5,824 nt of DNA from an uncultured Collinsella sp. (GCA_900551605.1 URWS01000108.1:1-5824), one strand, 5' to 3'; shown: positions 1-5,778, numbered from the stretch's first letter. Numbers and translations are program-made. The notes: a model not told the origin generated them from the sequence alone.

Positions 1-46
1 TACACTTATGCGATCGTCGGCAGCGTCAGATGTGTATAAGAGACAG
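1..46. other. Nextera i5-side sequencing adapter (not genomic)
   Basis: Bases 14-46 are the full 33-nt Nextera read-1 adapter, ending in the 19-bp Tn5 mosaic end at 28-46. Bases 6-13 (TTATGCGA) sit where the i5 index belongs, and bases 1-5 (TACAC) match the end of the P5 oligo. From memory the index corresponds to S522. The block is library-construction sequence, so genomic sequence begins at 47. Any reading frame that starts here carries the well-known artefact peptide ending SDVYKRQ. Confidence 0.98.
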
Positions 47-104
47 AATACGGACTGTTTCATGCCTTTAAAGGCCTCAACAGTCCGTATTTCACCGCAA
101 CTTA
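47..104. repeat. Palindromic intergenic repeat, copy 1 (left arm truncated by adapter)
   Basis: A 13-bp perfect inverted repeat is visible: AATACGGACTGTT at 47-59 against its complement at 79-91. Its loop contains a second perfect palindrome, GCCTTTAAAGGC (64-75). The right arm and flank, 79-104, are identical over 26 bases to 1361-1386, so this is a second copy of the larger dyad at 1318-1386, whose outer left arm was lost where the adapter joins. It lies 26 bases beyond the stop codon of the gene at 131-1153, so it could fold in that transcript's 3' end. It lacks a T-run, so I call it a REP-like repeat rather than an intrinsic terminator. Confidence 0.8.
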
Positions 105-130
105 TTGAAGGTGGACCGCGAACGATTTCA

Positions 131-1153
131 CTATCGGGATTCGGCGTAGGGTTTTGTTGTCGGAATGCCGTAGCCGCGCATCATGGCACCGAACGATTCT
201 ACGTCGTAGGTGTCCGAGAGTTTGAAATGAATGACGTTGTGGCCCATGGCGCGAAGGTTCGCGTCGCGCATGAGGGCCGCTCGATACGTTTTTGCCGCCG
301 CCTGCTCTGGATCATTTTGAGCTTCGTCTTCAAACTTGCCTAGCCCATGCAGCTCTGCCAGCGTCCATGAGCCGCCTGGCATCTGCCAGCCATAATCTGC
401 TAGATAATAGCCAGCGTTTCCCGGTCGCGTTATCTCAACTTGAAGCTCGGGCGCGGCAACCCCAGCGAGAATCATCGCTGCTCTCGCCTCAGACTCGCCG
501 CCATTGTCTGACCTGCCGTCCATATACTCAAAAACGTCAAAAGCACGCGCGATGCCATGCAATCCTCGGCAATTTGCCTGCGCATATGCTCGCAGTTCTT
601 CGCGTTCGACATCGTACTCACGGGCCAAGCCATCGACAAAGCCCAGCGCATAGCGAAAGGCGCTCGTTCGGGCGATATCAACAACCGTTCGACACGGATC
701 CGTCAGTGTAAACAGACCTAGCCGCCACACTTCGCCCGCCCGCCAGCGCTTGTATTCAACGAACTCGTACGTATCACGCCTTGTAGACCGTGGCAGCAGT
801 ACTTGCACTTTATCCAGAAGCGTATACGCCGAGCCGATGCCGTAGAGCAGCGCTGCTGTCGATCCGCAAAACACAGCATCCGGTTCAACGACCGCAATAG
901 CGGATGCCAGCTGAAAGATGCGATCTTCAACCCCAAGATTATTCCAATAGACCGGATCCGCATACACGTGGTTGTAAAGACGAAGCATGAGCTCTTCCTG
1001 CATAAGCTCACGCGCACGGCGTTCATCCCAAGGATCAATTGTTATAAGCAGCTGTCCATCTTGATGAATTCCAACGGCCGAGAATAGCATCCTTGCATAT
1101 GACTGCGGAAAATGTTTGCCTTTATCGAGCATGGCCAACCCCATAACCATCAC
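131..1153 (-). CDS. AbiEi-like / DUF559-like two-domain protein
   Basis: A 340-residue intracellular protein with no signal peptide or membrane segment. Residues ~45-106 resemble the AbiEi-type antitoxin/regulator region common in actinobacteria: a 'LRLYNHVYADP' stretch followed by CGSTAALLYGI (96-106). A TDPCRTVVDIAR segment (151-162) is typical of the middle of these proteins. Residues ~218-325 resemble the DUF559/Vsr-like nuclease fold: GESEAR (219-224), LADYGW with D253, AELHG with E267, then a basic helix and HFKLSD (309-314). The acidic residues line up with a PD-(D/E)xK-type site, but the His usually seen after ExDG is replaced (GKF). The ORF opens with GTG at 1153; in-frame ATGs follow at 1150, 1144 and 1132. 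ATG-1132 has GGGG six bases upstream and is a good alternative start. No partner toxin is visible nearby. Family by motif recall; function (regulator, antitoxin or nuclease) unproven. Confidence 0.8.
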   Translation of the reverse strand: MMVMGLAMLDKGKHFPQSYARMLFSAVGIHQDGQLLITIDPWDERRARELMQEELMLRLYNHVYADPVYWNNLGVEDRIFQLASAIAVVEPDAVFCGSTAALLYGIGSAYTLLDKVQVLLPRSTRRDTYEFVEYKRWRAGEVWRLGLFTLTDPCRTVVDIARTSAFRYALGFVDGLAREYDVEREELRAYAQANCRGLHGIARAFDVFEYMDGRSDNGGESEARAAMILAGVAAPELQVEITRPGNAGYYLADYGWQMPGGSWTLAELHGLGKFEDEAQNDPEQAAAKTYRAALMRDANLRAMGHNVIHFKLSDTYDVESFGAMMRGYGIPTTKPYAESR

Positions 1154-1176
1154 GGCGGAGAGAATACCATTACGCT

Positions 1177-1207
1177 ATCGTATGCTTCCGTCCGCAGGCC
1201 TTGCCAA
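1177..1207 (-). promoter_or_regulatory. Weak candidate promoter for the AbiEi/DUF559-like gene
   Basis: On the minus strand TTGGCA (1207-1202) matches the -35 consensus at five of six bases. Downstream lies TACGAT (1182-1177, 19-bp spacer) or the overlapping CATACG (1184-1179, 17-bp spacer); both are poor -10 boxes. A start here would give a leader of about 20 bases before GTG-1153. The assignment rests on position and partial consensus only. Confidence 0.3.
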
Positions 1208-1223
1208 AAGCTGACCAAAAGCT
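1204..1223. repeat. Tandem direct repeat CCAAAAGCT, 11-bp period
   Basis: The nonamer CCAAAAGCT occurs at 1204-1212 and again at 1215-1223, one helical turn apart. The first copy overlaps the candidate -35 box of the gene at 131-1153. The spacing suits side-by-side protein binding, but two short copies can arise by chance. Confidence 0.5.
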
Positions 1224-1244
1224 TGACGCCGCAGGTCAGAGCTT
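1219..1244 (-). other. Bulged hairpin upstream of the AbiEi/DUF559-like gene
   Basis: AAGCT (1219-1223) plus TGAC (1224-1227) pair with GTCA (1235-1238) and AGCTT (1240-1244), leaving one bulged base at 1239 and a seven-base loop. On the minus strand the stem is followed by TTTTGG. It could act as a weak terminator or stop read-through from the tRNA operon, but the T-run is short. Confidence 0.3.
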
Positions 1245-1317
1245 CAAAAAATATTTCCACTCTCGGTAGACGGTCGCTACGACCCTCCCAACGGCGTCAA
1301 AATCCAACCTTACAAAT

Positions 1318-1386
1318 AGTTGCGGTGAAATACGGACTACATGGGCCATAAAAGCCGAAAAACAGTCCGTATTTCACCGCAACTTA
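1318..1386. repeat. Palindromic intergenic repeat, copy 2 (21-bp perfect arms)
   Basis: Bases 1318-1338 and 1364-1384 are perfect reverse complements over 21 bases, separated by a 25-base loop that holds a small GGC/GCC stem (1344-1346 with 1354-1356). The right half, 1361-1386, is identical over 26 bases to 79-104, while the loops of the two copies differ. Conserved arms with divergent loops are typical of REP-like or MITE-like palindromic elements. It lies beyond the tRNA terminator (1419-1454) and has no T-run, so it is not needed as a terminator. Confidence 0.9.
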
Positions 1387-1418
1387 GGAGGGGATGTGGG
1401 GTCCCCGGCATGTATATG

Positions 1419-1454
1419 AAAACGGCTCTGGCACCAAATAGAGCCAAAGCCGTT
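1419..1454 (-). terminator. Intrinsic terminator of the tRNA-Pro/tRNA-Gly operon
   Basis: AACGGCT (1421-1427) pairs with AGCCGTT (1448-1454), and TGGC (1429-1432) with GCCA (1443-1446), giving 11 base pairs, one internal mismatch and a ten-base loop. On the minus strand the stem is preceded by TTTT and runs into TTTTC. It begins 12 bases after the encoded CCA of tRNA-Gly, so it ends that transcript. Confidence 0.85.
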
Positions 1455-1466
1455 AAAACTATCTTA

Positions 1467-1540
1467 TGGAGCGGGCGACGGGAATCGAACCCGCGTCATC
1501 AGCTTGGAAGGCTGGGGTTCTACCATTGAACTACGCCCGC
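1467..1540 (-). tRNA. tRNA-Gly (anticodon TCC)
   Basis: A full cloverleaf can be drawn: acceptor arm GCGGGCG/CGCCCGC, a D arm with GTTC/GAAC, anticodon loop CTTCCAA with TCC at 1508-1506, and a T arm with GGTTCGATTCC. Discriminator U is followed by an encoded CCA (1469-1467). It should read GGA and, by wobble, GGG codons. The top pair of the anticodon stem is a C-A mismatch. It lies six bases after tRNA-Pro on the same transcript. Confidence 0.97.
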
Positions 1541-1546
1541 AAGATA

Positions 1547-1623
1547 TGGTCGGGACGACAGGATTTGAACCTGCGACATCCTGCTCCCAAAGCAGGCGCG
1601 CTACCAAACTGCGCCACGTCCCG
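1547..1623 (-). tRNA. tRNA-Pro (anticodon TGG)
   Basis: A full cloverleaf is present: acceptor arm CGGGACG/CGTCCCG, a GGTAGCGC D-arm region, anticodon stem CCTGC/GCAGG with loop TTTGGGA and anticodon TGG at 1589-1587, and a T arm with GGTTCAAATCC. Discriminator A is followed by an encoded CCA (1549-1547). It should read CCA and other CCN codons by wobble. It is the first gene of a two-tRNA operon driven by the promoter at 1675-1703. Confidence 0.97.
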
Positions 1624-1674
1624 AAGGTGTTGAGCAGCTAAGGTCTAAACCTTGCGTGTCCCAAAGCGAAGGAA

Positions 1675-1703
1675 ATTATAGGGGAGACTCCCCGCCTGTG
1701 CAA
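1675..1703 (-). promoter_or_regulatory. Promoter of the tRNA operon (TTGCAC-N17-TATAAT)
   Basis: The minus strand carries a perfect -10 box TATAAT (1680-1675) and a good -35 box TTGCAC (1703-1698) separated by exactly 17 bases. Transcription should start near 1668, leaving a leader of about 45 bases before tRNA-Pro. The leader can form a small AAGGT/ACCTT hairpin (1640-1653). The -35 box is 11 bases past the brnQ stop codon, so the two units are tightly packed. Confidence 0.88.
1681..1693. other. GGGGAG-N-CTCCCC palindrome in the tRNA promoter spacer
   Basis: A perfect 6-bp inverted repeat around one central base directly abuts the -10 box. It also lies 21 bases after the brnQ stop and is followed on the minus strand by TATAATTT. 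It may be a promoter-spacer protein site or a weak brnQ terminator with a 5-bp stem and a three-base loop. The sequence does not decide between these. Confidence 0.45.
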
Positions 1704-1714
1704 GCGCAGAAACC

Positions 1715-3073
1715 CTAGCTCCTCGAATGTGCGACAAACTGGCTGTGGGCCAGGCCGATCGCAAACGCCACCACGGCGACCGGCGCCCATGCGGCACCGA
1801 TGTCCGCCAGCGGCAAAGCATCGAACGGCAGCCAGGCACCCGCAAAGAACGCATCGCGGACCGAGGTAATCACGCTCTGCACGGCGACCACGCCACCAAC
1901 CCAAACCCACACCTGCGGATGCGCGTCACAAAAGCCGTGCGCCAGGCCCAAAAGCACCAGCACGATGGCAACGGGATACAGGGCGTTGAGCATAGGCACC
2001 GAGAACATAAGGATCACGTCGAGGCCTACGTTGGAAAGCACGCACGAAAACGCGGCGAACACAAAGGCGAGAATCGCGAAGGGGCGGCGCATGGCCTCCT
2101 CAGAAGCCTCCGCTCCCCCTTCGACCACATACGTCTCGCAGAAGTAACGCGAGCAGCAGCTGATGAGGCCAATGCACACGTTCATGCAGGCGAGGAAGAA
2201 GATTGCGAAGACCACGACCGTGCCGGCCAGCCCAAAGTGCATGGAAGCCGAACGAGCGAGGATGGCGGCGCCGTTAGTCGCATCGGGCATCACGGTGCCG
2301 AGCTGCATACCGGCAAGGGCCAAGCCACAATAGATGATGGCCATGAGCACGCCGGCGATCACGCCGGAGCGCGAAATTTCAAAAGCGACACGCTTGTCAT
2401 CGGTCACGCCCAACTCGTGAATGGTCTCGGCGATGATGATGCCAAAGGCGAGCGACGCAAGCAGGTCCATGGTCTGGTAGCCGGTCAAGAAGCCCTGGAC
2501 CGCAGCGCCGGCATCATAGGGAGTTTGCGGGGCAGCAGCCGGTCCCAGAGGCGAGATCACGGCAGCACCTACGACCAGCACGATGAGCGCGATGAGCGCG
2601 GGGCCCGTAATGCGACCGAGCACGCGCGTGATGACGCCGGGGCGCAGCGTAAGCGCAAACGCGACGACGAAGAAGGCGACGGCAAACACCAGGCGAGCCG
2701 TATCGAGCGATACGCCCTCAGGCAGCAACGGCACCAGCATCTCGAAGGCTGTAGAGCTCGTGCGCGGAATGGCCAGGCACGGACCGATGGCCAGGTACAC
2801 CGCCGCGACAAAGAACTCACCGAACTTGGGGTGCACACGACCGGCAAGCTCACGCGCCGTACCGGCAAGCGCCACAGCGATAAAGCCCATGACGGGCAGG
2901 CCAATGGCGGCAATCAGAAAGCCGAGCATGGCGACCGGCGTGGCAGAACCTGCCTGAAGCGCCAACAGCGGCGGAATAATCAAGTTGCCTGCGCCAAAGA
3001 GCATCGAGAATAGAGCGATGCCGACGGTAACGACATGGTCGGAGCGCAGGCCGCGCGGGGCGGATGAAGCCAT
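1715..3073 (-). CDS. brnQ: BrnQ branched-chain amino acid permease
   Basis: A 452-residue integral membrane carrier of the LIVCS family, which imports leucine, isoleucine and valine with a coupled cation across the cytoplasmic membrane. Family signatures are clear: LFGAGNLIIPP (25-35), GLPVMGF (58-64), GPCLAIPRTSS (97-107) and GYQTMDLLASLAFG (198-211). About twelve hydrophobic segments span the length, and the size is normal for the family. The ATG at 3073 is chosen because the BrnQ N-terminus aligns there and AAAGG lies seven bases upstream; the frame stays open further upstream only as a shadow of the neighbouring gene. It ends in a soluble tail, HSQFVAHSRS. It follows a surface-protein gene but is separated from it by a strong terminator, so it is probably transcribed alone. 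No T-box or other leucine/valine riboswitch is visible in the short leader. Confidence 0.96.
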   Translation of the reverse strand: MASSAPRGLRSDHVVTVGIALFSMLFGAGNLIIPPLLALQAGSATPVAMLGFLIAAIGLPVMGFIAVALAGTARELAGRVHPKFGEFFVAAVYLAIGPCLAIPRTSSTAFEMLVPLLPEGVSLDTARLVFAVAFFVVAFALTLRPGVITRVLGRITGPALIALIVLVVGAAVISPLGPAAAPQTPYDAGAAVQGFLTGYQTMDLLASLAFGIIIAETIHELGVTDDKRVAFEISRSGVIAGVLMAIIYCGLALAGMQLGTVMPDATNGAAILARSASMHFGLAGTVVVFAIFFLACMNVCIGLISCCSRYFCETYVVEGGAEASEEAMRRPFAILAFVFAAFSCVLSNVGLDVILMFSVPMLNALYPVAIVLVLLGLAHGFCDAHPQVWVWVGGVVAVQSVITSVRDAFFAGAWLPFDALPLADIGAAWAPVAVVAFAIGLAHSQFVAHSRS

Positions 3074-3080
3074 AGGCACA

Positions 3081-3085
3081 CCTTT
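3081..3085 (-). promoter_or_regulatory. brnQ ribosome binding site
   Basis: AAAGG (followed by TG) on the minus strand lies seven bases before ATG-3073. It decides the brnQ start against the longer open frame that continues upstream to 3385. Confidence 0.8.
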
Positions 3086-3092
3086 CGGGTCG

Positions 3093-3126
3093 AAACAAAA
3101 ACGGGACGGGCAAAATACCCGTCCCG
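3093..3126 (-). terminator. Strong intrinsic terminator between the surface-protein gene and brnQ
   Basis: CGGGACGGG and CCCGTCCCG form a perfect 9-bp GC-rich stem (3102-3110 with 3118-3126) around a seven-base loop. On the minus strand it is followed by TTTTTGTTT (3101-3093). It starts 65 bases after the surface-protein stop codon and ends only seven bases before the brnQ Shine-Dalgarno, so it should largely block read-through into brnQ. Confidence 0.93.
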
Positions 3127-3128
3127 CA

Positions 3129-3134
3129 AGTATA
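3129..3134 (-). promoter_or_regulatory. Candidate -10 box for brnQ
   Basis: TATACT on the minus strand matches the -10 consensus at five of six bases. The predicted start, near 3122, falls inside the terminator's 5' stem, so a transcript from here could not form the full hairpin. That would let brnQ escape the terminator. No good -35 box is seen at 16-18 bases; TTGCAT lies at 21. Confidence 0.35.
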
Positions 3135-3148
3135 AACGCTTGAGCAGG

Positions 3149-3174
3149 CCAGATGATGCAAAGTATCAATCTGG
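3149..3174. promoter_or_regulatory. Dyad CCAGAT...ATCTGG, possible operator for brnQ
   Basis: CCAGATGAT (3149-3157) pairs with ATC (3165-3167) and ATCTGG (3169-3174) around a seven-base loop with one bulged base. It sits directly upstream of the candidate brnQ -10 box, where a -35 box would be. A regulator could bind here; it could also fold in the 3' untranslated end of the surface-protein transcript. Confidence 0.4.
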
Positions 3175-3191
3175 TTGCCCCTTTAGAGCTG

Positions 3192-5778
3192 CTACGCGTC
3201 AGAGCGACGACGGCGCAGCAGCTCGAGCCCCAGCGCGACAAGCGCAACAGCACCCGCGGCCACAGCGACAGCCAACGGCGCACGATCGCCCGTATCGGCG
3301 AGCTGCTGAGCGCTCGACTTGGAAGACTCCTTCCTGCCGGAGTTTTCCGCGCCCGATGCCTTTGCCTTATCGGCTGCGGAGTCATCCGAGCTACCGGGTT
3401 TTGTCGGATCCTTTGAATCCGGCTGGTCGGAATCGGGCGTTCCGGGCTTTTCCGGCTCTGGCTTACTCGGGTTGTCAGGCTCGGGCTTATCCGGGTTTTC
3501 CGGGTCCGGCTTGTCCGGCTGATCAGGCTCCGGTTTATCGGGCTCAGGCTTGCCCGGGTCCGGCTGGTCAGGCTGGTCGGGCTCGGGCTTGTCCGGATCG
3601 GGAACCACCGGGTCCGGGTTGACAGGCTCCTGCTTCTTCACCGTCAGCGTACCGGGCTCAACCGTGACATCAAAGTTCGGGTCGGTGACCGTCGCCTCGA
3701 TCTGGTACTCGCCCGCCGGGGAACTCTCATCGGCGACGCAGAAGTACTCGACCTTCACGCCCGAGGTATCGGCCGAGCTCTTTAGGCTTGAGGTAAAGGC
3801 GGGATTCATCTCCCCCTCGAAGCGTTCAGCATCGTCGACCTTCACCTTAAGCTTCGCCGGCGCAATCTTGAACTTGCGCGAGGCGGCGCCGATATACCCG
3901 TTGCTTCGCAGCGTGGCAACGGCGCGATACGTGCCCGCATCGGTCGGGGCCTCACTCGACGAACAATGCGTGCCGCCCGTCCTGTAATACCTAACCCTCA
4001 GGTCACCTTCGCAGGCCTTGGGAACCCCCGTGACCTCGGGCGCCTGGGCGTCACCGCTATAGACGAAGTCGCCGCCTGCAAATGCGAGCTCGACCCGCTT
4101 CGCCTGAACGACCAGAACGAAGTGCGCGGTCACGGTCTTGTCCTGAGCGTCCTTGCACGTGATGTCAAAGGTAGACACTCCGGCCTTGGACGGGACGCCC
4201 GAGAGCGTCAGACCGCCCGCTGTGCGGGTGAGCTTAAACCCGTCGGGGAGCTTAGCGTCGTCCCACGCGTACTCATACGGAGCTTCGCCACCCGCGGCAC
4301 CCGAAATCGTCGCGCGATACGTGCTATGCGCGCGTGCGACCGGCAGCAGACCGCCGTTGAACACGAGGGCATCCCGGGGCACAACGGAAACGACAGCGCG
4401 ATCGCTTTCCACCTGCGCCTCGGTGCCGAGATAGCGCTGGGTGACGCGGCAGAAATACTCGCCGGCGCAATAGTCATCAAGGTTCTCAATGAGGAGTGTC
4501 TCCCCCGTCTCGCCCCCGAGCGCCACGGCCTCGCCTCCCACCATGTGGAACCATTGATAGGACAGTTCGACAACAGCGGCAGAACCCGTGGACGAGGACG
4601 CGTGGTCGAGGACGCCCTTGCCCGCCTCGGCAGCAACCGAGAGCACAACAGCATCGCCCTCGTGGGCATTCGCGTCCTGTGGCTGCGCGATCACCTTCGG
4701 AGCGTCCGCTTTCGCGAACTCGAACGTAATCTCGTGCGACGCAGTGACGCCACTCAGCGTGACCTCGTACGCTCCGCCCTCATAGCCGGAGATATCGAGA
4801 TCGATGGCCTTGTCCGAGCCGGCTTCCGTGACCGTCACCCGCTCGAGGTAGCAGTCCTCGTCAGGCATCGCCGAGAGCGTCACGTCGCCGCCGGAATCAA
4901 CGGTGACGGAAGCGTTGTCGACCGATCCGTTGACCGCCTTTGTCGTCACCTCAAAGCGTTCGGGCTTGTTCGGGTTATCGGGCTCGGGGTTGTCCGGATC
5001 GGGATTATCAGGATCAGGCTTGGGGCCCGGATCAGGGTTATCGGGCTCCGGATTATCCGGGTCGGGGTTAGGACCAGGATCAGGCTGATCGGGATCCGGG
5101 TTGTCCGGGTCCGGAACCACCGGGTCGGGATCGACGGGCTCCTGCTTCTTTTTCACCGTCAGCGTTCCGGGCACGACCTCGACATCGAAGTTCGGGTCGG
5201 TGACCGTCGCACCGATCTGGTACTCGCCAGCAGGAGAGCTCTCATCGGCATCGCAGGAGTACTCGACCTTCACGCCCGAAGTGTCAACCGCACTCTCTAG
5301 GCTCGAGGCAAACGCTGGGTTCGCCTCCCCCTCGAAGCGCTCGGCGTCGTCAACCTTCACCTTGAGCTTTGCCGGAGCGATCTCGAACTCACAGGCAGCG
5401 GCACCGGCGTAACCATGGCTTCGCAACGTTACCACAGCGCGGTACGTGCCGGCATCAGTCGGGGCCTCCGTCGAGGAATATTGCGTGCTTCCGGTACCGA
5501 AGTACCAGACCTTAAGGTCGCCTTTGCAGACCTTGGGGGCACCGGAAACTTCGGGCGCCTGCGGCGCACCATTAAAGGTAAAGTCGCCATCCGTGAACGA
5601 TAGCTTTACGCGCTTTGCCTGGACAACGAGCGCAAAGGAGGCAGTCACGGCCTCGCCACGGGCATCCGTGCACGTGATATCGAAGGTGGAAACGCCCGTC
5701 CTGGACGGAACACCGGAGAGCGTCAGGCCGCCCGAAGTACGGGAGAGCTTGAACCCGTCGGGGAGCTTCGTCTTATCC
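3192..5778 (-). CDS. Wall-anchored Ig/MBG-domain surface protein, N-terminus missing
   Basis: The last 861 residues of a large secreted protein; the true start and signal peptide lie beyond 5778. Residues counted from the first whole codon: 4-53, end of a He_PIG-type Ig domain (KLPDGF, LSGVPS); 54-134 and 135-210, MBG-like domains (PTDAGTY, KLKVKVDDAERFEG, PGTLTVKK); 214-272, Pro/Asp linker; 273-357, divergent InlB-repeat-like domain; 358-468, Ig-like domain (W409, AGEYFC 438-443) lacking the usual first Cys; 469-555, second He_PIG; 556-714, second MBG pair; 716-794, Pro/Asp/Lys linker; 795-825, Ser/Lys-rich stretch; 826-830, LADTG; hydrophobic segment; RRRR tail. The likely role is adhesion or matrix binding at the cell wall, attached by sortase; the ligand is unknown. 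An in-frame Met at 5807 belongs to adapter sequence and is not a start. It ends in its own terminator upstream of brnQ. Confidence 0.93.
3195..3302 (-). other. LADTG cell-wall sorting signal
   Basis: The last 36 residues hold LADTG (codons 3302-3288), a hydrophobic membrane segment and the basic tail RRRRSDA. Alanine replaces the proline of LPxTG. LAxTG is the known preference of class E sortases of high-GC actinobacteria, so that type of sortase is inferred to anchor this protein. No sortase gene lies in the window. Confidence 0.88.
3396..3626 (-). repeat. Low-complexity DNA encoding the second Pro/Asp/Lys linker
   Basis: Encodes residues 718-794 of the surface protein, built from units such as PDKPEPDQP and PENPDKPEP. 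Lysine appears regularly, unlike in the first linker. Such stretches act as extended stalks through or out of the cell wall, and here the linker leads into the sorting signal. The repeat makes the number of units prone to slippage and to assembly error. Confidence 0.85.
3591..4253 (-). repeat. Internal duplication, copy 2 (He_PIG end plus two MBG-like domains)
   Basis: Encodes residues 509-729, which match residues 4-225 (5103-5768) nearly throughout, for example KLPDGFKL, LTLSGVPS, KLKVKVDDAERFEGE, DESSPAGEYQI and VTDPNFDV. The copies differ at scattered positions and by one Lys (KK against KKK), so the duplication is not recent. Offset between copies is 505 residues, about 1.5 kb. Confidence 0.92.
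4962..5138 (-). repeat. Low-complexity DNA encoding the first Pro/Asp linker
   Basis: Encodes residues 214-272, built from PDPDNP, PEPDNP and PDPGPNP units. It is almost purely Pro, Asp, Glu, Asn and Gly, so strongly acidic, and it separates the first module copy from the InlB-like domain. Asp before Pro in many units and the extended character suggest a spacer. Confidence 0.85.
5103..5768 (-). repeat. Internal duplication, copy 1 (truncated at the window edge)
   Basis: Encodes residues 4-225, the partner of 3591-4253. The He_PIG domain at its start is cut by the right-hand adapter, and in copy 2 the same domain begins about 40 residues earlier, so the original unit was probably at least 260 residues long. 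More copies may exist upstream. Confidence 0.92.

Larger units (their letters stand above)
1154..1317. other. Non-coding leader region upstream of the AbiEi/DUF559-like gene
   Basis: I see no convincing gene here. The stretch holds a weak promoter candidate (1177-1207), a tandem direct repeat (1204-1223), a bulged hairpin (1219-1244) and a run of six A at 1245-1250 (T on the minus strand). On the minus strand a seven-codon reading frame, ATG at 1170 to a TGA at 1152-1150, ends overlapping the next gene's start codons. It has no visible ribosome binding site and may be chance. Confidence 0.6.

Noticed and set aside
8..343. Open frame beginning MRSSAASDVYKRQ
   Set aside because: The start lies in adapter sequence and the rest is antisense to the gene at 131-1153.
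47..1386. CRISPR-like repeats
   Set aside because: There are only two copies, 1.3 kb apart with a gene between them, and they are palindromic elements rather than a regular array.
1727..3013. 428-codon open frame on the plus strand
   Set aside because: It is the antisense of brnQ. Its translation is rich in His, Arg, Asp and Gly with no domain, a typical shadow of a high-GC gene.
3074..3191. T-box or leucine/valine riboswitch controlling brnQ
   Set aside because: No T-box sequence or specifier stem is visible and the leader is very short; only a terminator and a small dyad are present.
3074..3385. In-frame upstream extension of brnQ
   Set aside because: It crosses a strong terminator and the end of the surface-protein gene, and the BrnQ family N-terminus matches ATG-3073, which has its own ribosome binding site.
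4903..5088. Gly-Ser-Gly-Leu repeat peptide on the plus strand (also 3319-3522)
   Set aside because: It is the reverse reading of the PDPDNP-type linker codons and has no independent support.
3966..5300. 444-codon open frame on the plus strand
   Set aside because: It is the antisense of the surface-protein gene; its Arg/Ile/Gly repeats come from the Pro/Asp linker read backwards.
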